DNA of 64,000 nucleotides, taken from contig JAIVFH010000060.1 in the NCBI GenBank assembly GCA_025765595.1, positions 124,001 to 188,000 on the forward strand, read 5' to 3'. The position numbers and the translations under genes were made by a program. Source of the stretch: Obelidium mucronatum (lineage: Eukaryota; Chytridiomycota; Chytridiomycetes; Chytridiales; Chytriomycetaceae). Of this stretch, positions 55,635 to 64,000 are shown piece after piece (the first letter of the stretch is position 1; each line of letters opens with the position of its first letter). Under the pieces are notes generated by a model. The model made no database searches. It worked only from the letters and a program-made list of their open reading frames with translations, and was not told the origin of the DNA.

Positions 55635-56895
55635 ATGTCCAAGCGCATCCCCGCGCGCTGGAAGGTCAGCGACGCGCACTCGCCGGCGAAGGGCCTCGTG
55701 CGCATGTCGTGGCACGCGCTCAACGTGTTCAACGCCGCCGCCGCGAAGCCGAAGCCAGGCGCCGCCGCCGCGCGCGCGTCCGTCTTCCAGCAGAAGTGGG
55801 CCGCAAAGCGCGCCACGCGCGCGTACCACGTGCCCAACATCAGCGAGCGCCAGCTGCTCGCGCGCCACTGGAAGAGCCAGCTGCCGCTCGTGCAGATGCG
55901 CTCAAAGGCGGAGACCGAGAACCAGCCGCCTGTGCAGGTCGGTTGTCTCTCTGTCTCTCTCTTTCTCTTTTCTCTTTCTTCTCTGATCTCATCCAATCCA
56001 ATCCACGCAGGCACTCGCTTTCGCCGAACTCGAACGCCGTCTCGATGTCGTCCTGTTCCGCTCGCACTTTGCCTCCTCAATCAACCAGGCCCGCACTCAG
56101 GTCGTGCACGGCCACGTGTCCGTCAACGGCGAAAAGTGTCCCTATCCAGCGAGGCGGCTGAAGCCAGGCGATCTGGTGTCGGTCGATCCAAAAGTTGTCG
56201 CCACTCTGCTGCCAAAATCTGTCAAAGAGTCATCTGAAGAAGCTAAAGTCGAAACAGAAGAAGCAAAAAAGGAAGAAAAAGAAGTGGATGAACAGAAGGT
56301 GGATGCTGCTCCTCAAACGGTAGAGGAACCAAAGAACCCGTCTGACATCAAAAACGAAGAAGCAGCAAAATCTGAATCATCATCACCATCACCATCAGAA
56401 TCATCATCAAAGGAGTCATCATCAAAAAAGGAATCCTCCACAAAAGAACAGACCCGTCTCGCCGAAATCGTCAAGAGGCATCCAAAATCACTCCCCTTCA
56501 ACCCCTTACCCTTCATGGCTCCCTTCATGTTCACCCCTGCCTACCTCGAAGTCTGCTACAACACATGCAGCACAGTCTTTTTACGTACCCCACTCCCACA
56601 ACCCACCTCTGTGGAAATCCCATCTCCACACCCTCCTGACATGCATGCCCTGGCATACGAATGGTACTCTTCCATCAAGAGAGCTAAAACAAAGAGACCT
56701 CCTTCTTCAGATCCGCTTGTTGTGAATGGCCGTGCTGTGCGGTTAAAGAGCAAGTTTGAGTCTATTGTGAGGGCGAGATTGAAGCAGGAACGAGATGATC
56801 GATGGTCTGTTTGGTCTAAACGGGATGAAGATGCTAGAGTGAAGGCTCTTGAGGCGAAAAACTCCAAGGTTGTGGATACGGGGGCTTCAGTGTAA
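55635..56895 (+). CDS. NAM9: Mitochondrial small-subunit ribosomal protein uS4m (NAM9-like)
   Basis: Exons are 55635-55937 and 56011-56895. The N-terminus is basic (MSKRIPARWKVSDAHSPAKG). The S4 RNA-binding domain spans the second exon start: LERRLDVVLFRSHFASSINQ, then VVHGHVSVNGEKCPYPARRL and KPGDLVSVDP. An inserted acidic, serine/lysine-rich stretch (around residues 170-260) precedes a NAM9-type C-terminal part (FMAPFMFTPAYLEVCYNT, PPDMHALAYEWYSSIKR). It binds the mitochondrial small-subunit rRNA early in assembly. The first exon is markedly GC-rich. Confidence 0.85.
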
Positions 56896-57057
56896 TTTTG
56901 GCGATGGATGATGCTGGAGTATTCGCCGAAGGCGATCAATCCAATAAACTCTCTTTATTCTTGAGAGTTCGTTCATGAAGGCAGTTTGCTTCAGTTTGTT
57001 GCCTGAATTTATAATAACATACAAGAAGAGTCATCAAAAAAAAAAAAACAACTTCCA

Positions 57058-58208
57058 ATGGCCACCACATCCAACACACAACCATTAACGTCCAAAACCT
57101 TTTCAGACTTGGGTCTGACCAAAAAAAACATCATATCAGTACCTCCTCAATGCACTATCGAAGATGCCTTGAAGACGATGGCAAGTTGGGGGGGCTGTAT
57201 TATCGTCATAATTATAACAAACCTATTCTTTTTTGCACCAGGCGACCCACAATGTCCTTACCCTACCAATCACATCGCGCGCCTTCCCCGAAAAATACGT
57301 CTATATTCTCTCGACGCTCGATATTCTGCTCTACATTGTATCCCGCCAAAAGGCGGGCTCCACCTTGGACCTATCCGCAACCGTCGAAAGCGCCATGACG
57401 ATGGTTAGTGCCGTGCGTAGAGATTTGTTTTTCACTTATTGGAAATATCCAAAACAAGGACGCCGAAATGGAATCCTACCGCGTCTTTGAACGCGACTAC
57501 CGCGACACAATCGAATCAACCATGCTCGTATTCGCACAAGGCCTCCACCGCGCCTTAATCTCCGACGCACTCAAACAAAAACCATCCATCGTCCTAACAC
57601 AATCCGATATCCTCAACTACATCCACAAGAACGTGTGTTTCAAGCAAAAAGACAAGACCATCTTGAGTCTCGCGTGTTTTGGAAAAACGCTGGCTGAATT
57701 GGGGCTTGTGATGACGAGCAGCGTCAAGAGTATGAAGGAGTCGGAGACGGCGTTGGAAGGGTATAACCGAATGGCGCATTTCAAGTTGTTGGCGCTTCCG
57801 GTTTTGAGTGGTGCCGGGTTGGTTGTGGCGACTTTGTCGGCTTCTGATTTGAGAGGGCTTTCGAGAGAGACGTTGGCGTTTGTGGAGTTGCCGGTTCTTG
57901 AGTTTTTGAAGAAGATGGTAAGGGGTTTTCTTTTATGTGGGGGAGGGGGTATATATTGTGTCTGCAAGTTCCATCAACTCACCTTTTTTTTGTTGTTTCC
58001 CCATCCGAAAAAACAGAACCTGAAGGCTGATAATGAAACTACTTCTTCATTGACTCCTGCAGACACGCTTTTGGATGCAATCAACTTGTTGGTGGAGAGA
58101 GACGTTCATCGTTTGTGGATTGTTGATTCAGTGCTTCGTCCCATTGGAGTTGTTTCTCAATCTGACGTGATTGCTGCCATTTTGGGAATCTCTGTTCCAA
58201 AGAACTGA
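57058..58208 (+). CDS. CBS-domain protein
   Basis: The ATG at 57058 gives MATTSNTQPLTSKTFSDLGL and a first CBS strand-helix (TIEDALKTMAS). An intron of about 50-70 nt follows (donor unclear; acceptor at about 57240), then NVLTLPITSRAFPEKYVYIL. Another intron (57402-57460) leads to DAEMESYRVFERDY. The rest includes DILNYIHKN, a central part and, after the last intron (about 57916-58017), a clear CBS motif (DAINLLVERDVHRLWIVDSV then RPIGVVSQSDVIAAILGI). Four CBS modules seem likely, as in AMPK gamma/SNF4-like and SDS23-like proteins that bind adenine nucleotides. Which of these it is cannot be told here. Confidence 0.8.
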
Positions 58209-58426
58209 AAACACAACGGATAAAAAAAAAAAAAAGGAAAAGGGGGGGCTTTTCCAAGATAAACTGAATCCAGTTATCAATGATGTCTTTTTGTTTGGCT
58301 GAACGCGTTTTTTCTCAAACTGAAATAAAAAAAATCAACTGAAATTTTGAACCTGGATTTATTATACAATATTTAGAATCAAATCAAGTTTATTTTGTTA
58401 TTTTTATGTTTTATTTTTTGGTTCAA

Positions 58427-58865
58427 ATGAGACTTGCTATTTTCCTACTATTATGCTGGTCAACTTCAAATCACGCCAAACTCTTTATCGTTGAATTCAA
58501 CCCGCCTGATGCAGCCCGAGAACACTTTATCCATTCCTCCAGAGACTCTATACTCCTGTCCGAAACCGCAATGGCAGTCACGCGTCAACAACACGAAAGG
58601 TTCCAAACTTGGATATCAAATCACCCAGAGAATATCTCGCCGCAGCGAATTGCGTTGGCAAACGGGTATCAGCCGTACATAAATCTGTTTAGTGGAGTTG
58701 TCGTGGAGGTTGTTGAATCATCATTCGATGGAGGAGGCAATGAATCGGCAATTGCAGCAGCTGTCAAATTGATTCAGTCATGGGAAGAAGTGAAACAGCT
58801 GTATCCTGTGGTAAAACAACATCATTTCATTGCCAGATAAAGAAATCATTTATTAATTTGGCGTG

Positions 58866-58914
<49 letters not shown>

Positions 58915-61820
58915 TGCAGAATCAAGTCAAAGCACCATCTGTCCTTCGTCATCAAAGAACCCCCCACCCACCCACCTCCTCAACCTTTCATCACACCAAC
59001 AAACCCGTATCCATCAAAAAAAGAAGAGACATATACGCGAATAACTTGACTCGAGTGAATGAATACAAGGATTCATCTGGGAAACGCGTTGTTGTATGCA
59101 CGATCGACTCTGGAGTCGATTACACGCATCCTGATTTGGGAGGATGTTTCGGGAAAGGTTGTAGAGTATCGTTTGGTTACGATTTTGCTGGAGACGCGTT
59201 TAACCCGCCGGATGTGGTTACACCTTCACCTAAACTCGACCCGGTAAGAAAATGTTTTTTTTTCAATTTCAAAAACTGTATATATAATTAGATTATTGAA
59301 AAGTTTTTTTTTACGGATTATTTTTTTGGTTAGATGGATTGCAATGGCCATGGAACTCATGTCGCCGGAATCATAATGGCAGTTCCCACTGACCCAACCA
59401 AAAACACGGAAGTTACTGGAATCGCGCCCAACGTCATGTTTGGAACCTATAAAGTCTTTGGCTGTTCCGGCGCCGGTACCAACACGGCCTTAATCTTGAA
59501 AGCAATGGACCAAGCGTACAAGGACGGCTGCACAATCGTGAACCTAAGTCTTGGAACGAGTGACGTGATGGAAGATTCCCCGGAAGCCATCTCTGCAACT
59601 CAGCTCGCGAAGCGAGGTCTCGTGCTTGTTGTTGCGGCAGGGAATGATCAGGAGTTGGGTGCGTTTCGGATCACGTCACCTGCGATATCGAATGGCGTGT
59701 TGGCGGTGGGGTCTGTGGAGAATATTAGGGCTATGGGAAGGACGTTGCGGGTTGCTGGGGATTCGACGGGGTTTCAGATGCCGTTCACGTTTCCGAGTAA
59801 ACCGCCGACGGAGTCTGCAGGTGGGAAGATTAAGACTGGTGAGGCGGTGGATTCACAGGTTCAAGATGATGGATGTACACCTTATCCCAAGGATTTTTTC
59901 AAAGGATATATTGGTATATATCACTTTATTTATTTATTTTTGGCATTTACAGAGACGTGGGGATAATGACGGTTCCTCTTCTTTTTTCCGCCAGCGCTCA
60001 TTCGTCGAATGGGATGTACCTTTGCTGTAAAGATTCAAAATGCATACGATGCTGGAGCCACGTCCGTGATTCTCTACAACAATGTGGATCAAACAATTGG
60101 AACTGTTTTAAATCCGTTGGCAAATGTTGTTGCATACACCGTTTCCTCAACATCTGGTGAATATCTTGTACAACAGCTTCAAGTGAAGGGAAACGGGAAT
60201 GTTGAGGTGGTTTTTGGGCAAACAAATGTGGGCATTGATGTTGCAAATGGAGGAAGGATGAGTACGTTCTCGTCGTGGGGACTATCTACCGATTGGGATA
60301 TAAAGGTAACGATGAAAGAGGGGCCTGTTGCCAATCCATACTGACGGACCTGCTTCAATTAGCCCGACGTGGTGGCACCAGGGGGCCAGATATACAGCAC
60401 ATATCCAATGAATATGGGCGGCTACGCAGTTCTCTCTGGGACATCCATGGCATCGCCACACTTGACTGGGATTTATGCATTAGCCGTGTCAAACACCAAA
60501 AGCGCCATACTCAGTACACTGCGTCTCGACGTTATCAACACTCTGATTAAAATCACAAGTGTCCCGATAGCGCTTCCCAGCGCAACGTCTCCCCCGGGAT
60601 TTGCTTTTGCTCCCGTTGCGCTTCAAGGAAACGGATTAGTTGACATTATGAACATTACGCAAGCCACGACGTTTATATATCCAGCCACGCTCCAATGCAA
60701 AGTAAATCCCTGGAATAGTAATGATGCAGCTGGGGAGCCAGAGACACGGCTCTTTCAAATTGTGATTGCAAATGTTGACTCTATTTCGCATAACTATAGT
60801 TTCAGTCATCAGCAGGCGGCTCATGTGTCTATCGAGGATCCATTGAATCCGAAAATTTTCGCTGCTTCACCAAACTCGACGGTTGTGAGGTTTCCGGAGG
60901 TGGGTGGCGGTGACGGGTTGGGAGGGGTAGTTGTTGTTGGAGTGAATGAGACAGTCAGTGTGGTTGTTTCTATACGGGGACCTTCGAAAGAAGCATTGCA
61001 ATATGTGCTCAAGGATTCGTCGGCTTGGTTTTTTAGTGGGTGGGTTCATGTCTTGGATGATAAAGGGAAAAAGTATACTCTATCGTATGGAGGAAGTGTA
61101 GGCGACTTCAAAAAGTTTGTTCCAATTGATACGGTAAATCCCAACTGATCCCAATTTCTTCCTTCGTATGTTCTAACTTCTTTTTTTGTCAAAAAAAAAC
61201 AGGTGAAGCATTCACCATACTTGAACACTCTCTTCCAATTGAACCAAACAAGAAACGAAAAAGAAACCCTCCACATTATATTTCCGCAGCAACCGGCGAC
61301 GGTGGTACCAACAGAGGACTCTGAATTCACACAGGATTACTTGGCTATTAGTTTACGGTTGTTGATACCTTCACCGAAACTGGTTCTCCATATTTTCCCG
61401 ACAACGATTGATGAACGGACTGCGATGGAAGCTTCTTTGGACTTTTTCAGGCCTGTAGTAGTGGATTCTACGCCACGGTATGGCTCAGCGATGCCGCAAG
61501 CGGCACCTCCAACAGAGAAATTTCCGAAAGGGTGCGTGGCGATATCAAAGAACCTACAAGCGCCAATCTCTGATGCTGACGACACGAACCACAATCTATA
61601 TTTTTTACTAGCTTGGGATGGGTCTTCAGATTTCAATGGCGGAGCGCCTTTAGTGCCACCAGGAGAGTACTACGTGGTAGTAGTTGCTGAAGGTGTATAC
61701 GGGGAATATGGTCAGGCTAGTGTGTGGGCAAGCCCAAAGTTTCAAATGACCCGAACTTCGGATGTTAACATAGCGCTACGAAGCAAGAAATCTCTTGGTC
61801 GGAATAGAAAGGATATGTAG
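58427..61820 (+). CDS. Secreted subtilisin-like serine protease (S8)
   Basis: A signal peptide (MRLAIFLLLCWSTSNHA) and an I9-like propeptide precede the catalytic domain. Asp is in CTIDSGVDYTHPDLGG, His in MDCNGHGTHVAGI, the oxyanion Asn in VVAAGND and Ser in LSGTSMASPHLTG. A PA-type insert lies between His and Ser (around CTFAVKIQNAYDAGATSVIL). The C-terminal part is Fn3/C5a-peptidase-like with PPGEYYVVVVAEGVYGEYG. Introns are near 58810-58919, 59243-59334, 59913-59995, 60306-60363 and 61132-61202. The first intron holds a T45 run next to its acceptor. This architecture matches vpr/C5a-peptidase-type extracellular proteases of fungi. Confidence 0.92.
58869..58913. repeat. T45 homopolymer in an intron
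   Basis: Forty-five T in a row end six bases before the GTGCAG acceptor of intron 1 in the protease gene, serving as an extreme polypyrimidine tract. Length may be imprecise. Confidence 0.95.
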
Positions 61821-61905
61821 ATAGAAAATATAAATTTAATAAGAAAAATAGCCATTTAGAAACGTGTGCAGGGTTTCAGAGTTGACAACAAAAAACTATT
61901 AAAAA

Positions 61906-63011
61906 ATGAGCACTAAGGTAAAAAAATACACACCCTCCACTTTGTGATGCCTTCCCGCCCAGCTTGCGATCACACACTCCGACGTTTCGCATTCAACATA
62001 TGCGAGTGCCTTCCATGTTATCTGTGGAACTCTCGCTTCCCTTGCTGAATCGATTTCCACCCAAACACTCTTTCTAACAAACATCTTTCCCCGTCCATTT
62101 ACAGATCTTTGTCGGAAACCTTTCCGTAAGCATACTATCAGAGCAACGCTTAATCCATTGAACAACTATTTACGTTTGCACTTTTTTTTACCTCTCTTGC
62201 TTGCATCTGTCGGTTGTTTAGTGGGGAACCACTGATGAGTCCCTCCAGCAAGCCTTCAGCCAATACGGAGTTGTCACTGACTCTATCGTCCTCAAGGACA
62301 GAGAGACTGGTTAGTCTCAACTCTCCTCTCTCTGTGTGTGTGTTGTTTGTCTCCCACGTTCGCGAAATTTTTCGTCACCCCCAAATTTGTTGGGTGTTGC
62401 TTGGATAGTTTAAGCTGGACAGCTTGGGATCAGTTGGGACAAGTTGATCGAAGAGGTATGGTATCCCTCATACTGGTTGTTGGATATCATGCTTCCTTTT
62501 GTGTGAACTTGTTGTGCTCAAAATGTGTCATTTCTGTTTATGCTGGCCAAACTGATTTTGTTTATTGCGCTGATTAGGCCGTTCCCGTGGATTCGGATTT
62601 GTCACCATGGAGTCTTCCGATGAAGCCCAAGCTGCCATTGATGCTTTGAACGAGCAGGAAATCGATGGACGTACCGTTCGTGTCAACGTTGCCAACGACC
62701 GTCCAGCCGGCGACAGACCACCACGTGGTGACTTTGGTGGAAACCGTGGAGGATACCGTGGTGGTTAGTTTTCTTTTGGGGGGTTTCTGCCGTTTGGTTG
62801 TCTTGGTTTTGATTATTTTGTTCTGATAGGCCGTGGAGGTTACGGAGGTAACTCTGGTGGTTACGGAGGAAACTCTGGAGGTTACGGAAACCAACAATCT
62901 GGAGGTTACCAAAGCAACAACCAGAACAACGATGGGTGAGTCTCTAAAGGTATTTTCTGTGGGTGGAGTCATTAACTCAACAAATGCTCCAATTTCTCCA
63001 GTTACAACTAA
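61906..63011 (+). CDS. Glycine-rich RNA-binding protein (single RRM)
   Basis: Six exons: 61906-61917 (MSTK), 62105-62125 (IFVGNLS), 62222-62309, 62578-62763, 62830-62935 and 63002-63011 (GYN stop). The RRM has RNP2 IFVGNLS and RNP1 [10 protein letters not shown], with [20 protein letters not shown] and [14 protein letters not shown] around them. The C-terminus is RGG/GGY-rich ([20 protein letters not shown]). Small RRM-glycine proteins of this kind act as RNA chaperones, often cold- or stress-induced. Exon 1 codes four residues and exon 2 is a 21-nt microexon. Introns are longer than elsewhere in the window. Confidence 0.9.
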
Positions 63012-63413
63012 ACTATGAGATAGTTTTGTCCGTGTTGAGCCCTCTTTTTTTTCTACTTTCATTTTGTTATTTGCTGCTATCCATTGCTCGCCTTTCTGAG
63101 TCGAGTGCTGTTTGTGTGTTATTTGCTTTACATAATCTTGCATGGCCTGAGTTTGAGTTCCTTGATCTGTCCGTTCTCGTTTATTGAGAGTTTTTTTTTC
63201 GTGTTTTGGGGAATGGGGGTTCATTGTTGAGTGATGCTGGTTGTGTTTCTGTTGTGGCTGAAGAGGATGGTTCCTCAATGTTTGAATACAATGTTCTTCG
63301 ACCTGAGCTTATGGTTTTATACGTTTCTGTTGTGTTGGGTGGGAAATCTTCCCGCCACCAATCAGCAAAAAAAGTCAGCCAACCCGTTCAGATTGACGAA
63401 AAAAAAAGCTCCA
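63012..63413. other. Region between the RRM gene and the last gene
   Basis: It holds the 3' flank of the RRM gene. Short frames around 63206-63410 have no recognisable domain. A possible upstream start for the next gene (63231) cannot be excluded. Confidence 0.35.
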
Positions 63414-64000
63414 ATGAACGCGTATGCCGCCAGTCTCCTTCGCTCTCTCGACTACAACATCACCTATCCAGTGGCGCCGTCGTTCTTTCTCGTTCAATTG
63501 ATGCGCTACAAGAACGCGACAACAGATTCCATTCTTCGCTCAAAGTGCTTGTGCCAAAACTCGCCAAAACATGACTGTCAGTGCGCATCAAATATTCTGA
63601 AGAAGGAATCAGAGGCTTTCGACGAAGCTGCCGCTGTATTATTTTATCTGAGACTTCTGTATGCAAGTTTGCTGTTGTTTGCTGTGGGATACTGTGCCGC
63701 CAGGGGGTCAGAAGATGGACTCCCTTTTTCTTATGGACTCTCCCTCTTTTTTTACTTTGCAGTTGAGTATTTTACTCTTGTTCTCAATCGGAGTCAGAGT
63801 AGTTGCGTTTTCTGATGTGTTTTGAATGACAGCTTCATGTTATTGTCAGTCTCCAAAACATTTGCGATCAAACACACTTGCTTACCACCGGACCATTTAC
63901 TCATCTCGTTTTATGGATTCTCCATTGTTTCACGCTTACGGTAGTTCTCGCCAGCACTGTCTCTTTTGCAATTTACCCACCTGATGTTGCATCTGAAGAA
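63414..64000 (+). CDS. Probable membrane protein, cut by the window edge
   Basis: The ATG at 63414 gives MNAYAASLLRSLDYNITYPV. A cysteine-rich stretch follows (CLCQNSPKHDCQCASN), then a hydrophobic segment (LFYLRLLYASLLLFAVGYCA). The frame stops at 63815 unless an intron intervenes. A donor at 63660 and an acceptor at 63764 are possible but the phase is unclear, and further hydrophobic coding seems to follow to the end of the window. No family is recognised. Confidence 0.4.

Noticed and set aside
55548..56161. Arginine-rich ORFs opposite and beside uS4m
   Set aside because: Same GC-rich shadow effect; uS4m has the S4 domain and a clean intron.
58863..59049. ORFs with a poly-phenylalanine run
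   Set aside because: Translation of the T45 intron tract of the protease gene.

Overview
The window is nuclear DNA from a flagellated (zoosporic) fungus, most likely a chytrid. Host genes are split by many short GT-AG introns (about 35-270 nt) and intergenic DNA is AT-rich and compact. Fungal markers include a VTC polyphosphate polymerase, a septin, NAM9-type mitochondrial uS4 and SUR7-like four-TM proteins. The IFT81 gene requires a cilium/flagellum, and a cyclic-nucleotide-gated channel and a Crinkler-type gene also fit chytrids. Species cannot be fixed from the sequence alone.

Layout: 1-69 holds the end of an upstream gene. 0.2-6.8 kb is a modular bulb-lectin gene, decayed in its 5' half and readable in its 3' half. 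7.0-8.4 kb is a frameshifted M3 metallopeptidase relic on the minus strand. 8.5-10.0 kb is an intact acyl-CoA dehydrogenase. 10.2-13.9 kb is a Crinkler/HNH gene split by a 2.9 kb block carrying two SUR7-like genes and a GRF zinc-finger gene. 14.0-20.9 kb is a decayed PIF/Harbinger element (TTA target duplication) that contains an unclassified element with 113-bp inverted repeats and a pogo-like element. 21.6-26.6 kb is a young Ty1/copia element on the minus strand (153-bp LTRs, TCATA duplication). 27.1-30.4 kb is a 5'-truncated LINE flanked by a 395-bp target duplication. 31.2-33.3 kb is an unknown gene interrupted by a tRNA-derived SINE whose 3' tail matches the LINE tail. 33.3-37.5 kb is a Plavaka/KDZ transposase relic plus a divergent unknown gene.

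From 38 kb on the window is ordinary and gene-dense: two F-box/LRR paralogues, ECD/SGT1, VTC, septin, IFT81 between an inverted pair of small paralogues, a CNG channel diverging from mitochondrial uS4, a CBS-domain protein, a secreted subtilisin, a glycine-rich RRM protein, and the start of a membrane protein.

The housekeeping genes read without frameshifts, so the breaks in the lectin, peptidase, Crinkler and transposase genes are more likely real decay than assembly error. The most interesting material is the nested transposon district at 10-37 kb: several insertions can be dated relative to each other and have recognisable empty-site structure, and a LINE and a SINE that share a tail lie 1.3 kb apart.
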